DNA of 34,446 nucleotides from Comamonas jiangduensis (GCF_902829245.1 NZ_CADEPJ010000043.1:1-34446); one strand, 5' to 3'. Shown: positions 8,995 through 17,346, numbered from the stretch's first letter. Notes: generated from the sequence alone by a model not told the origin. Numbers and translations are program-made.

Positions 8995-9957
8995 ATGCTA
9001 AGCCGCACTGCTGACCATTTGTTCTGGATGTCGCGCTATACCGAGCGGGCAGAAAACACTGCCCGCATGTTGAGTGTGAGCTATGACACCTCCATGCTGC
9101 CCATGCGCGCTGAAGATGCCACGCGGGTGTGGCAAGGGGTGCTGTCGATCAGTGAGTTGATTCCGGCGTTCCAGTCCCGCTACGGCGAAGTCACGCGCGA
9201 CAACGTGCTGTTTTTCATGGTGGCCGATGAGCGCAACCCCGCATCCATCGTCGCGTGCTTGCGTGCAGCGCGTGAAAACGCACGCGCGGTGCGCGGTGCA
9301 TTGACGACGGAAATCTGGGAAACGCAAAACCAAACATGGCTGGCGCTGCGCGCACAGCTGTCCGGAGGCGCCTTGGGCAAAGACCCCGGTCAGCTGTTTG
9401 AATGGGTCAAGTACCGCTCGCACCTTGCACGGGGGGTGGCGTTGGGCACCATGCTGCAAGACGAAGCCTTTAACTTCGTGCGCATGGGTACTTTTTTAGA
9501 GCGCGCAGACAACACGGCGCGACTGCTGGATGTGCGTTTTCATGCCGTTGAGCGTGACTATCACGGGGTGGATTTCAGCCGCAAAGCAGGGCAGCAACTG
9601 GATTTTTACCACTGGAGCGCGTTGCTGCGCAGCGTGTCAGCGTTCGAGGTGTACCGCAAGGTTTACCGTGACGTGATCACGCCTGCGCGTGTGGCAGACC
9701 TGCTGGTACTGCGCGCCGACATGCCACGCTCGCTGCACGCCTGCATGCGCGAGGTGGTGGACAACCTCAAGGCCGTGGCCCACGAGGGCTCGCAGGAAAG
9801 CCAGCGCAAGGCGGGGCGCCTGCTGGCCGATCTGCAGTACGGCCGCATTGATGAAATTCTGGACACCGGCTTGCACGCCTACCTGACGCAGTTCCTGGAT
9901 CGCGTGAACCTGCTGGGTGAATCCATCACCCGGGATTTTCTGGTGCCCGAGCTGTGA
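8995..9957 (+). CDS. Alpha-E domain protein (DUF403)
   Basis: A 320-residue, almost wholly helical protein of the alpha-E family. It starts MLSRTADHLFWMSRYTERAE and carries the family's repeated arginine- and glutamate-rich helices, such as RMGTFLERADNTARLLDVR in the middle and ESITRDFLVPEL at the end. Alpha-E proteins nearly always accompany circularly permuted ATP-grasp proteins, and the role is thought to lie in a peptide-synthesis or tagging pathway. That is an inference from neighbourhood, not biochemistry. The start codon lies one base after the preceding stop. A perfect terminator follows at once, so the usual further partners (transglutaminase-like protein, proteasome-like hydrolase) are not part of this transcript. 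Confidence 0.9.
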   Translation: MLSRTADHLFWMSRYTERAENTARMLSVSYDTSMLPMRAEDATRVWQGVLSISELIPAFQSRYGEVTRDNVLFFMVADERNPASIVACLRAARENARAVRGALTTEIWETQNQTWLALRAQLSGGALGKDPGQLFEWVKYRSHLARGVALGTMLQDEAFNFVRMGTFLERADNTARLLDVRFHAVERDYHGVDFSRKAGQQLDFYHWSALLRSVSAFEVYRKVYRDVITPARVADLLVLRADMPRSLHACMREVVDNLKAVAHEGSQESQRKAGRLLADLQYGRIDEILDTGLHAYLTQFLDRVNLLGESITRDFLVPEL

Positions 9958-9971
9958 GTACACCACAGCGC

Positions 9972-10007
9972 AATAAACAACGGAGCCCGAAGGCTCCGTT
10001 GTTTATT
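9972..10007 (+). terminator. Strong intrinsic terminator after the alpha-E gene
   Basis: A perfect 16-bp stem, AATAAACAACGGAGCC (9972-9987) with GGCTCCGTTGTTTATT (9992-10007), around the tetraloop CGAA. It begins 15 bases after the stop codon. Confidence 0.9.
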
Positions 10008-10042
10008 GATAGCTGCTAGCGTAGATGGGGTAAGGGCTGGCA
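10008..10042. repeat. Intergenic palindromic repeat, copy 2 (degenerate)
   Basis: The left arm GATAGCTGCTAGCG matches the family well; the right arm, GTAAGGGCTGGCA, is degraded. It follows the terminator directly, between convergent alpha-E and bfr genes. Confidence 0.55.
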
Positions 10043-10087
10043 CTGGTTTTGGCTACATAGACCGCTGCCAAAGATGCCTGAGCAGAC

Positions 10088-10570
10088 TCAATGTCCCTCA
10101 GCCTCGCCCATCTGGGTCTGCAAGTAGTTTTGCACGCCGACTTTCTCAATCAGATCCAACTGGGTTTCCAGAAAGTCGATATGTTCTTCGGTGTCGTCCA
10201 GAATCTTGAGCAGCAGGTCACGAGAGACAAAATCGTGCGCAGCTTCTGCCGTCTTGATGCCGTCCTTGATGGTGGCCTGGGCCGCCAGCTCCAGGTTCAG
10301 GTCGCACTGCAGGCCTTCGGGCACGTCTTCACCAATTTGCAGCTTGCCCAGATCCTGCAGATTGGGCAGCCCGTCCAGCATGAAGATACGATCCATCAGC
10401 ACGTCGGCGTGCTTCATTTCGCCGATCGATTCTTTGTACTCCACTTTGGCGAGCGCCTCAAAGCCCCAGTGCTTGTACATGCGGTAGTGCATGTAGTACT
10501 GGTTGATGGCGGTCAGTTCATTTTTGAGTTGTGCTTGCAGCGCTGCAATGACTTGTGGATCGCCTTTCAT
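10088..10570 (-). CDS. bfr: Bacterioferritin
   Basis: Bacterioferritin is a 24-subunit haem-containing iron-storage cage that oxidises Fe(II) at a di-iron site in each subunit. The 160-residue protein begins MKGDPQVIAALQAQLKNELT. Aligned by eye with the E. coli protein, it keeps ferroxidase residues E18, E51, H54, E94 and H130, and the haem ligand M52. The usual E127 of the EXXH motif reads T127 (TEEH), which I also recall from other beta-proteobacterial Bfr proteins. The ATG at 10570 is preceded by GGAGCCCC-type sequence. It is divergent from ahpC, with an OxyR-like palindrome in the 225-base gap, so joint peroxide and iron control is plausible but unproven. Confidence 0.93.
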   Translation of the reverse strand: MKGDPQVIAALQAQLKNELTAINQYYMHYRMYKHWGFEALAKVEYKESIGEMKHADVLMDRIFMLDGLPNLQDLGKLQIGEDVPEGLQCDLNLELAAQATIKDGIKTAEAAHDFVSRDLLLKILDDTEEHIDFLETQLDLIEKVGVQNYLQTQMGEAEGH

Positions 10571-10688
10571 GGGGGCTCCTTTTGTGGTGAGGTGGTGGAA
10601 CGTATTGTGCGGGATGGGGGTTCTGTGACGCCCGATGTCCACACTGGCGCGCAGTGGCTGCGGTTGATGATAAGTCGTGTTTGTATTG

Positions 10689-10711
10689 ATTGATAGCTTT
10701 ACGCAATCAAT
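10689..10711 (+). promoter_or_regulatory. OxyR-like palindrome upstream of ahpC
   Basis: ATTGATAG (10689-10696), seven bases, then CAATCAAT (10704-10711). The arms match in seven of eight positions, and the GATAG-N7-CTATC core of OxyR half-sites is present with one mismatch. It lies about 85 bases before the ahpC start. A second inverted repeat, ACTGTA (10741-10746) and TACAGT (10758-10763), sits closer to the gene. Binding is inferred. Confidence 0.5.
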
Positions 10712-10795
10712 TTGATTAAGTCAATTGATTGGTTTTATTAACTGTAAGCGCTTAGACTACAGTCTGTGTTCAGTCGCATCACATAAGGAAACAAC

Positions 10796-11359
10796 ATGTC
10801 CGTTATCAATACCGTTATCAAGCCTTTCCAAGCCTCCGCATTCAAGGATGGCAAGTTTATCGAAGTGTCCGAAAAGGACGTGCTGGGCAAGTGGGCTGTG
10901 TTCTTCTTCTACCCCGCTGACTTCACCTTCGTGTGCCCCACCGAACTGGGCGACGTGGCTGACCACTACGACCAATTCCAGAAGCTGGGCGTAGAAATCT
11001 ACTCCGTGTCCACCGACACCCACTTCGTGCACAAGGCATGGCACGACGCTTCCGAAACCATCGGCAAGATCAAGTACACCATGATCGGTGACCCATCGGG
11101 CGTGGTGACCAACAACTTCGAAGTGATGCGTCCCGGCGTGGGCCTGGCCGACCGCGGCACCTTCATCGTGGACCCCGATGGCGTGATCCAAGCTGTGGAA
11201 ATCACCGCGGAAGGTATCGGCCGCAACGCCGAAGACCTGCTGCGCAAGGTGAAGGCTGCCCAGTACGTGCGCAACCACCCCGGTGAAGTGTGCCCCGCCA
11301 AGTGGAACGAAGGCGAAGCCACACTGGCTCCTTCGCTGGATCTGGTTGGCAAGATCTAA
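10796..11359 (+). CDS. ahpC: Alkyl hydroperoxide reductase subunit C (typical 2-Cys peroxiredoxin)
   Basis: AhpC reduces hydrogen peroxide, organic peroxides and peroxynitrite in the cytosol. The 187-residue protein has the peroxidatic cysteine C47 in [12 protein letters not shown] and the resolving cysteine C166 in GEVCPAKW. Length and both sites fit the AhpC/Prx1 family. The start is ATG at 10796, preceded by AAGGAAACAAC. A terminator lies between it and its reductase gene ahpF, so ahpC is probably made in excess with partial read-through into ahpF. A peroxide-responsive operator candidate lies upstream. Confidence 0.97.
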   Translation: MSVINTVIKPFQASAFKDGKFIEVSEKDVLGKWAVFFFYPADFTFVCPTELGDVADHYDQFQKLGVEIYSVSTDTHFVHKAWHDASETIGKIKYTMIGDPSGVVTNNFEVMRPGVGLADRGTFIVDPDGVIQAVEITAEGIGRNAEDLLRKVKAAQYVRNHPGEVCPAKWNEGEATLAPSLDLVGKI

Positions 11360-11373
11360 TCCGATTGCCCGTG

Positions 11374-11403
11374 AAAAGCCTGGGCGAGGCCCGGGCTTTT
11401 TTT
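11374..11403 (+). terminator. Terminator or attenuator between ahpC and ahpF
   Basis: Stem AAAAGCCTGGGC (11374-11385) pairs with GCCCGGGCTTTT (11389-11400) through 12 pairs, one of them G-T, around loop GAG, and runs into a T-tract. Its place between ahpC and ahpF suggests differential expression of the two subunits. Confidence 0.85.
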
Positions 11404-11456
11404 CAACCAAGCAATCTCTGGCTATCAAAAAAGAATTTAATTAGGATTTGACTATT

Positions 11457-13013
11457 ATGCTCGACGCCAATCTCAAGACCCAACTCAAAGCTTACCTCGA
11501 ACGCCTGCAAAAGCCGCTCGAACTGGTGGCCACTTTGGACGACAGCAAGGCGGCTGGCGAAGTCAAGTCCCTGCTGGCCGACATTGCGGCGCTCAGCGAC
11601 AAGATCACCGTGGTCGAGAATAACGACCTGAACGTGCGCAAGCCCTCTTTTGCCATCAACAACCCCGGCGTTGAAACCGGTGTGCGTTTTGCCGGTGTGC
11701 CACTGGGGCACGAATTCACCTCCCTGGTGCTGGCGCTGCTGCACGTTGGCGGCCATCCCTCCAAGGAATCGGCCGACTTGCTGGAGCAGGTCAAGGCGAT
11801 TGATGCACCACTGCATTTCGAAACCTACTACTCGCTGTCCTGCCACAACTGCCCCGATGTGGTGCAGGCGCTGAACCTGATGTCGGCCCTGAACCCCCAC
11901 ATCACCCACACGGCCATCGACGGCGGCCTGTTCCAGGACGAAGTCAAGGAGCGCGAAGTCATGGGCGTGCCCACCGTGTTCGTGAACGGCGAGCGCTTTG
12001 GCCAGGGCCGCATGGAGCTGGCGGAAATTGTCGCCAAGGTGGACACCGGCGCCGCAGCCCGCGAAGCCGCCAAGATTTCGGCCAAGGACGCGTTTGACGT
12101 GCTGGTGGTTGGCGGTGGCCCCGCCGGTGCCGCTGCGGCCATCTACGCCGCCCGCAAGGGCATCCGCACCGGGATTGCTGCCGAGCGCCTGGGCGGCCAG
12201 GTGCTGGACACCGTGGACATCGAGAACTTCATCTCGGTCAGCAAGACCGATGGCCCCAAGCTGGCCGCGGCCATGGCGGCCCACATCCGTGACTATGAAG
12301 TCGATGTGATGAACCAGCAGACCGGCGCCAAGCTGGTGCCCGCTACCACCGAAGGTGGTCTCATCGAAGTGCACACCGCTTCGGGCGCGGTGCTCAAGTC
12401 CAAGACCGTGATCCTGTCGACCGGCGCGCGCTGGCGCAACATGAACGTGCCCGGCGAGGAGCAGTACCGCACCAAGGGCGTGACCTTCTGCCCGCACTGC
12501 GACGGCCCCCTGTTCAAGGGCAAGGACGTGGCGGTGATTGGCGGTGGCAACTCCGGCGTGGAAGCGGCCATCGACCTGGCCGGCCTGGTCAAGAGCGTGA
12601 CGGTGCTGGAATTTGCCAGCGAGCTGAAGGCCGACGCCGTGCTGCAAAAGAAGCTGCGCAGCCTGCCCAACGTGACCGTGATCCTGAACGCCCAGACCAC
12701 CGAAGTGAACGGCGACGGCAAGAAGGTCACCGGTATCACCTACAAGGACCGCACCACCGACCAGGTTCACCAACTGGCGCTGGAAGGCATCTTCGTACAG
12801 ATCGGCCTGCTGCCTAACACCGACTGGCTCAAGGGCACAGTCAACCTGACGCGCTTTGGCGAGATCGAAATCGATGCCAAGGGCCACACCAATGTGCCCG
12901 GCGTGTTCGCAGCCGGTGACTGCACGAATGTGCCGTACAAGCAGATCATCATTGCCGCCGGCGCCGGTGCCACGGCCGCGCTGTCGGCGTTTGACCACCT
13001 GATTCGCCACTGA
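11457..13013 (+). CDS. ahpF: Alkyl hydroperoxide reductase subunit F
   Basis: AhpF is the FAD-dependent NADH:disulfide reductase that recycles AhpC. The 518-residue protein shows the N-terminal double thioredoxin fold with a CxxC in [12 protein letters not shown], the FAD-binding loop [19 protein letters not shown], the redox-active pair in [13 protein letters not shown], the NADH-binding loop [17 protein letters not shown], and [19 protein letters not shown] near the end. The ATG at 11457 is preceded by TTAGGA at the right distance; an upstream TTG at 11448 is less likely. The gene is intact, with strongly G+C-biased third positions typical of a highly expressed gene. Confidence 0.97.
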   Translation: MLDANLKTQLKAYLERLQKPLELVATLDDSKAAGEVKSLLADIAALSDKITVVENNDLNVRKPSFAINNPGVETGVRFAGVPLGHEFTSLVLALLHVGGHPSKESADLLEQVKAIDAPLHFETYYSLSCHNCPDVVQALNLMSALNPHITHTAIDGGLFQDEVKEREVMGVPTVFVNGERFGQGRMELAEIVAKVDTGAAAREAAKISAKDAFDVLVVGGGPAGAAAAIYAARKGIRTGIAAERLGGQVLDTVDIENFISVSKTDGPKLAAAMAAHIRDYEVDVMNQQTGAKLVPATTEGGLIEVHTASGAVLKSKTVILSTGARWRNMNVPGEEQYRTKGVTFCPHCDGPLFKGKDVAVIGGGNSGVEAAIDLAGLVKSVTVLEFASELKADAVLQKKLRSLPNVTVILNAQTTEVNGDGKKVTGITYKDRTTDQVHQLALEGIFVQIGLLPNTDWLKGTVNLTRFGEIEIDAKGHTNVPGVFAAGDCTNVPYKQIIIAAGAGATAALSAFDHLIRH

Positions 13014-13039
13014 TCGGTATTATCAGTATTTAAGAAAAA

Positions 13040-13080
13040 TCGGCATCTGGCGCTTATCTAACAAGCGCAGTGAGCTATTA
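13040..13080. repeat. Intergenic palindromic repeat, copy 3
   Basis: The core CTGGCGCTT (13047-13055), then ATCTAAC, then AAGCGCAG (13063-13070), followed by TGAGCTATT. It lies 27 bases after the ahpF stop and directly before the terminator. Confidence 0.75.
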
Positions 13081-13110
13081 AAAAAGGACTGCCCAGGCAG
13101 TCCTTTTTTT
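13080..13110. terminator. Bidirectional terminator between ahpF and the Bug remnant
   Basis: AAAAAAGGACTGCC pairs with GGCAGTCCTTTTTT around a very short loop, with A- and T-tracts on the two sides. It serves the convergent ahpF and receptor genes. Confidence 0.85.
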
Positions 13111-13143
13111 GTGAAGCAGCCCAGCGTAGGGCTGTGTTCCGCA

Positions 13144-13680
13144 TCAGTCCATGGTCAGCTTTTGCTTGTCCACCACGTCCTTGTAGGCGGTGTATTCGGC
13201 CTTGATTTCGGCAGCAAACTTCTCGGGGGTGTCGGCCACGATCAGTGAACCGGTTTCCTCGATGCGCTTGCGCACGGCGGGGTCTTGCAGCACTTTGTGT
13301 ACGGCTTTGTTCACCTTGTCCACGACGTCCTTGGGCATGCCCTTGGGGCCAATCACGCCGTAGTAAGCCATGCGGTTCACGCCAGGGGCGCCCACTTCAG
13401 CCAGCGTGGGCACATCAGGCAGCACAGCCAAACGTTGGGGTGCTGCCACGACCAGCGGGGTCAGGCGCTTGCTTTGGATAAAGGGCAAGGTGGAAGGGAA
13501 GTTGTCAAACAGCAGCGGGATTTGGCCCGCTACAGCGTCGTTCAGTGCAGGGCCCGAGCCACGGTAGGGGACGTGCTGCATTTCGGTGCCGGTGGCCAGC
13601 ATGAACATTTCCATCATCAAGTGACCGATGGAGCCAGTGCCGGGCGAGCCAAACGAATGCTTGCCGGGGTTCTTCTTCGT
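13144..13680 (-). pseudogene. Bug-family (TctC-like) solute receptor, C-terminal remnant
   Basis: Bug proteins are periplasmic receptors of tripartite tricarboxylate and related uptake systems. About 177 residues remain, from NPGKHSFGSPGTGSIGHLMM through HVPYRGSGPALNDAVAGQIP, LPDVPTLAEVGAPG and IGPKGMPKDVVDKVNKAV, ending KDVVDKQKLTMD. A full protein has about 325 residues, so the signal peptide and first domain are missing. At about 13,680 the sequence switches abruptly to the end of a CoA-transferase in another frame. This is a deletion junction or a misassembly, not a natural start. Lying beside gcdH and a glutarate-type CoA-transferase, it may once have bound glutarate; this is inference. 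Confidence 0.8.
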
Positions 13681-14664
13681 CCTCCAGCAGCGCAATCCAT
13701 TCCTGCGTGCCGCGCGTTTGCATCAGCGGCACCATCAGCGCCAGCAATGCCGTGCGGTTTTGCACGCGGGCCGTGTTGGTGGCAAAGCGCGCATCCTGCG
13801 CCCATTCGGGTTGATGCACCGCTGCGCAAAAGCGCGCGAACTGGCCGTCGTTGCCAATGGCCAGCAGCACATTGCCATCGCTGGTTTTGAAGTCCTGGTA
13901 GGGCGCCAGGCTGGGGTGGATATTGCCCGCACGCCCCGGTGCTTGGCCGGTGGCCAGATACCCTGCCGCCTGGTTGGCCAGCACGGCCATGCCCACATCC
14001 AGCAGCGCCATGTCGATGTACTGGCCCTGGCCAGTGCCGGTGCGGGCGTTGTCGCGGGCATTGATGGCCGCCAAAATCGCGTTGCTGGCGTACAGGCCGG
14101 TGAACACATCGATCACCGCCACGCCCACTTTGAGCGGGCCGCCGCCGGGTTGCTCGTCGGCATGGCCGGTGATGCTCATCAGGCCGCACATGGCCTGCAC
14201 CATCAAGTCGTAGCCTGCGCGCTCGGCGTAGGGGCCATCCTGGCCAAAGCCGGTGATGGAGCAGTAGATCAGCTTGGGGTTCAGGGCTTTGAGGCTGTCG
14301 TAGTCCAGCCCGTATTGCGCCAGGCCGCCGACCTTGAAGTTCTCAACCACCACATCCGCTTCTTGCGCCATCTGGCGCAGCAGCGCCTGGCCTTCGGGGT
14401 GGGCCATGTCGACGGTGATGCTGCGCTTGTTGCGGTTGCAGGCGGTGAAGTAGCTGGCCTCGCGCGTGTCGTTGCCCGCATCATTTTTCAGGAACGGAGG
14501 GCCCCAGTGGCGGGTGTCGTCGCCAGCCACGGGGCGTTCGACCTTGATCACATCGGCACCCAGATCGGCCAGCATTTGGGAGGCCCAGGGGCCGGCCAGT
14601 ACGCGGACAGATCCAGCACCTTGATGCCTGCCAGTGCACCTTTTGCTGTGGAATTGGACATCAT
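13681..14664 (-). pseudogene. Family III (CaiB/BaiF) CoA-transferase, truncated; probable glutarate CoA-transferase
   Basis: Family III transferases move CoA between carboxylic acids through an aspartyl-CoA intermediate. The start at 14664/14661 reads MSNSTAKGALAGIKVLDLS; then one C is missing near 14,613 and the frame resumes in MLADLGADVIKVERP. Family blocks follow: YFTACNRNKRSITVDM, VVENFKVGGLAQYGLDY, LIYCSITGFGQDGPYAERAG, and GYDLMVQAMCGLM. It stops matching after EWIALLE near 13,685, about 75-80 residues short, where it meets the Bug remnant. The order gcdR, gcdH, CoA-transferase, receptor matches glutarate catabolism clusters in which this gene is called gcdG. The gene as given could not make a whole enzyme. 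Repeat copy 4 lies just upstream of the start. Confidence 0.8.
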
Positions 14665-14679
14665 GAACCTTCTAGAGAA

Positions 14680-14720
14680 AAGAGCCGCAAATGCTTATTC
14701 TGTAAGCGCAGGCAGCTCTT
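14680..14720. repeat. Intergenic palindromic repeat, copy 4
   Basis: The left arm AAGAGCCGCAAATGCTTA and right arm TAAGCGCAGGCAGCTCTT (14703-14720) surround TTCTG. It lies between gcdH and the downstream CoA-transferase, 15 bases before the latter's start codon, an unusual 5' position for this family. Confidence 0.75.
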
Positions 14721-14776
14721 AGAAGCAGAGCGAACTCCTGGGAACGCTCTGCATAGTCAACCTAGGTGAATGGCGC

Positions 14777-15967
14777 TCAGTTGGCGAATGCCGCAATGCC
14801 AGTCTGGGCGCGGCCCAGAATCAGCGCGTGCACATCGTGCGTGCCTTCGTAGGTGTTGACTACTTCCAGGTTCACCAGGTGGCGGGCCACGCCGAACTCG
14901 TCGGAGATGCCGTTGCCGCCCATCATGTCGCGCGCCAGGCGGGCCACGTCCAGGGCCTTGCCGCAGTTGTTGCGCTTGATCAGCGAGGTGATCTCGACCA
15001 CGTTCTGGTGCTCGTCCTTCATGCGGCCTACGCGGAGAGCCGCTTGCAGGCCCAGGGTGATTTCGGTCTGCATGTCGGCCAGCTTCTTCTGGATCAGCTG
15101 GTTGGCGGCCAGAGGGCGGCCAAACTGTTTGCGGTCCAGTGTGTACTGGCGCGCGGTGTGCCAGCAGAACTCGGCCGCACCCATGGCGCCCCAGGCGATG
15201 CCAAAGCGTGCGCTGTTCAGGCAGGTGAAGGGGCCCTTGAGGCCACGCACTTCAGGGAAAGCGTTTTCTTCTGGGCAGAACACGTCGTCCATGACGATTT
15301 CACCGGTAATCGATGCGCGCAGGCCCACCTTGCCGTGGATGGCGGGGGCGCTCAGGCCTTTCATGCCCTTGTCCAGAATGAAGCCGCGGATCTGGCCCAC
15401 GTTGCCGCCTTCAGAGACTTCCTTGGCCCACACCACAAACACGTCGGCCACGGGGCTGTTGGTGATCCACATCTTGGAGCCCTTGAGCTTGTAGCCGCCA
15501 TCGACCTTGTAGGCACGGGTGGCCATGGAGCCGGGGTCGGAGCCGTGGTCGGGTTCGGTCAGGCCAAAGCAGCCAATGAATTCGCCCGATGCCAGCTTGG
15601 GCAGGTATTTTTGCTTTTGCGCTTCGGTACCAAACTCATTGATCGGCACCATCACCAGCGACGACTGCACGGAAGCCATGGAGCGGTAGCCCGAGTCCAC
15701 GCGCTCGATTTCGCGTGCCACCAAGCCGTAGCTCACGTAGTTCAGGCCAGCGCCGCCGTATTCGGTGGGGATGGTGGGGCCCAGCAGGCCCAGCTCGCCC
15801 ATCTCGCGGAAGATGGACACGTCGGTCTTCTCGTGGCGGAACATGTCCTGCACGCGGGGCATCAGCTTGCCCTGGCAGTACTCATAGGCCGCGTCGCGGA
15901 TCATGCGCTCGTCAGCGGTCAGTTGCTCGTCCAGGTGAAAGGGGTCTTGCCATTGGAAGTTGGACAT
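14777..15967 (-). CDS. gcdH: Glutaryl-CoA dehydrogenase
   Basis: GcdH is a flavoprotein that oxidises and decarboxylates glutaryl-CoA to crotonyl-CoA in lysine, tryptophan and glutarate catabolism. The 396-residue protein has [38 protein letters not shown] and, near the end, [20 protein letters not shown], with the catalytic glutamate at about residue 374. That last block distinguishes glutaryl-CoA dehydrogenase from other acyl-CoA dehydrogenases. The start is ATG at 15967 ([15 protein letters not shown]) with AAGGAGCACC just upstream; the frame is open further upstream but without homology. It is divergent from gcdR with a perfect palindrome at 16072-16088 in between. Confidence 0.95.
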   Translation of the reverse strand: MSNFQWQDPFHLDEQLTADERMIRDAAYEYCQGKLMPRVQDMFRHEKTDVSIFREMGELGLLGPTIPTEYGGAGLNYVSYGLVAREIERVDSGYRSMASVQSSLVMVPINEFGTEAQKQKYLPKLASGEFIGCFGLTEPDHGSDPGSMATRAYKVDGGYKLKGSKMWITNSPVADVFVVWAKEVSEGGNVGQIRGFILDKGMKGLSAPAIHGKVGLRASITGEIVMDDVFCPEENAFPEVRGLKGPFTCLNSARFGIAWGAMGAAEFCWHTARQYTLDRKQFGRPLAANQLIQKKLADMQTEITLGLQAALRVGRMKDEHQNVVEITSLIKRNNCGKALDVARLARDMMGGNGISDEFGVARHLVNLEVVNTYEGTHDVHALILGRAQTGIAAFAN

Positions 15968-16071
15968 GTGGTGCTCCTTGGATATCTCTGGGTGGTCTGG
16001 TGGCAGTGCATGCGGTTTTGTGCAGGCATGCCGGTCAATGGAAGCCATCGTACGAAGAGGCTGGGTGCCAG

Positions 16072-16088
16072 GCAAACGATTTGTTTGC
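16072..16088. promoter_or_regulatory. Palindrome midway between gcdH and gcdR
   Basis: GCAAAC, five bases (GATTT), GTTTGC: perfect 6-bp arms. It lies about 105 bases from the gcdH start and 101 from the gcdR start. A divergent LysR regulator normally binds such a site, so this is the best candidate operator. It does not clearly show the T-N11-A form. Confidence 0.4.
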
Positions 16089-16188
16089 ATCCAGATATGA
16101 GGTTTGCGCATGTATGGCTTGAATGTGCAGAGCAATTGCGGCAGCATGTGCAGTCTTGCCTTGCCCTCCATAAAACAGTCCTCCCTCC

Positions 16189-17130
16189 ATGCGCCGCTCT
16201 ATCCCTTCCACCCAAGCCCTGGCCTGCTTTGAGGCCGCCGCCCGCCACGAAAGCTATACCCGCGCCGCGCAAGAGCTGGCGCTGACGCAAGGTGCGGTCT
16301 CACGCCAGGTGATTGCGCTGGAAGCGTTTGTGGGGGTGGAGCTGTTTCGCCGCACGCGCCATGGCGTGGCCCTCACGCCGGCTGGCGAGGCTTATGCGCG
16401 CAAGGTGCGCAGCTGGTTGCTGGGCATGGAGCGCGACACGCTCGACCTCATGGCCCACCAGGGCGCGGGGGGCACCATCAAACTGGCGGCCGTGCCCACG
16501 TTTGCCACGCGCTGGCTGATGCCACGCCTGCCGCAACTGGCCAAAACCTATCCCGACATCACCGTGCACATTGATGTGCAAACTCGCCCGTTTTTGTTTG
16601 CCGACACGGGCTTTGATGCAGCCTTGTATGCGGGCACGCCCGATCAGGTGCACAACTGGCCGGGGATTGAAGCCCTGCACTTGATGGACGAAGACGTGGT
16701 GCCCGTGTGCAGCCCCCAGTTGCTGGCCCGGGCCGTGCAGCGCGATCTGGGGCGTGCGTGGCAGCCGCTGGCCCGCAGGCGCTGGCAGATTGCCGCTGCT
16801 GCAGCAAAGCACGCGCCCGCAAGGTTGGGTGCAGTGGTTTCAGTCGGTGGGGTGGATGCGCAGCGCGCCATGGACGGGCCGCGTTATGAGCTGTTTTCCA
16901 TGCTGGCGGTGGCAGCCACGCAGGGGATGGGGGTGGCGCTGATTCCGCCCATGCTGGTAGAGGCCGAACTGGCGCGCGGTGAGCTGGTGGTGGCCTGCGC
17001 CCAGCCTTTACGGGGCGAGCGCGGCTACTACCTCATCACCCCCGCGCAGACCATGCCCTCAACGGTGGTGACGGCGTTTTCGACATGGCTGCACCGCATG
17101 GCCCAGCACAGCAACGGTGTCGCAGGCTAG
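16189..17130 (+). CDS. gcdR: LysR-family regulator, probable glutarate regulator GcdR (internal frame slip)
   Basis: A LysR-type transcription factor whose place opposite gcdH fits GcdR, the activator of glutaryl-CoA dehydrogenase genes. The N-terminal helix-turn-helix lies in [20 protein letters not shown] through [19 protein letters not shown]. The effector domain reads [20 protein letters not shown] and ends [20 protein letters not shown]. The frame is open throughout 313 residues, but between about 16,735 and 16,850 the protein looks out of frame. The expected [20 protein letters not shown] is present one frame over (from about 16,790). Normal sequence resumes at [15 protein letters not shown]. 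Compensating indels therefore corrupt some 25-40 residues. The start ATG at 16189 begins [20 protein letters not shown], as in the family. Confidence 0.83.
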   Translation: MRRSIPSTQALACFEAAARHESYTRAAQELALTQGAVSRQVIALEAFVGVELFRRTRHGVALTPAGEAYARKVRSWLLGMERDTLDLMAHQGAGGTIKLAAVPTFATRWLMPRLPQLAKTYPDITVHIDVQTRPFLFADTGFDAALYAGTPDQVHNWPGIEALHLMDEDVVPVCSPQLLARAVQRDLGRAWQPLARRRWQIAAAAAKHAPARLGAVVSVGGVDAQRAMDGPRYELFSMLAVAATQGMGVALIPPMLVEAELARGELVVACAQPLRGERGYYLITPAQTMPSTVVTAFSTWLHRMAQHSNGVAG

Positions 17131-17152
17131 CGGTGCTTAAAAACTGGCAACC

Positions 17153-17189
17153 ATAGAAAGTGTCTATCGTGACAATAGCTTAAGCCCCT
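17153..17189. promoter_or_regulatory. OxyR-like four-part operator in a convergent gap
   Basis: ATAG (17153-17156), seven bases, CTAT (17164-17167), seven bases, ATAG (17175-17178), seven bases, then CCCT (17186-17189). The OxyR consensus is ATAG-N7-CTAT-N7-ATAG-N7-CTAT, so three of four elements are exact at exact spacing. It lies 22 bases after the gcdR stop, with no recognised gene start nearby. Confidence 0.45.
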
Positions 17190-17280
17190 TATCCAGTGGG
17201 CTAGGCACACTTGTCCACAAGCTTGTTGGGGCTGGTGGGGAGAACTTTTCGTGCCGAGCGGGCGAAAACGGTTGGCGCAA

Positions 17281-17321
17281 AATAGCTGCCCGCGCTGATC
17301 TATCAAGCGCTGGCAGCTATT
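17281..17321. repeat. Intergenic palindromic repeat, copy 5 (best short form)
   Basis: AATAGCTGCC pairs perfectly with GGCAGCTATT as a 10-bp outer stem, with CGCGCT and AAGCGCT inside around ATCTATC. It lies between convergent gcdR and ppsR, 25 bases past the ppsR stop. Confidence 0.85.
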
Positions 17322-17346
17322 TGGAGCATGCATGAGGAGAGGCGGC

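Noticed and set aside
11403-13010. A long minus-strand open frame opposite ahpF
   Set aside because: A shadow of codon bias in the highly G+C-biased ahpF; the protein is rich in histidine, glycine and glutamine with no family match. The same holds for long antisense frames at 5128-6921 and 18714-20009.
13505-14575. A CoA-transferase-receptor fusion protein
   Set aside because: At the junction the two parts are in different frames, so no true fusion protein is made.
15968-16171. An N-terminal extension of glutaryl-CoA dehydrogenase
   Set aside because: The frame is open upstream, but a good ribosome-binding site and family homology both point to the ATG at 15967, and the extension would remove the divergent promoter region.
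17189-17219. Two DnaA-box-like words, TTATCCAGT and TTGTCCACA, suggesting a replication origin
   Set aside because: Only two imperfect boxes, no A+T-rich unwinding region and no dnaA or dnaN nearby.
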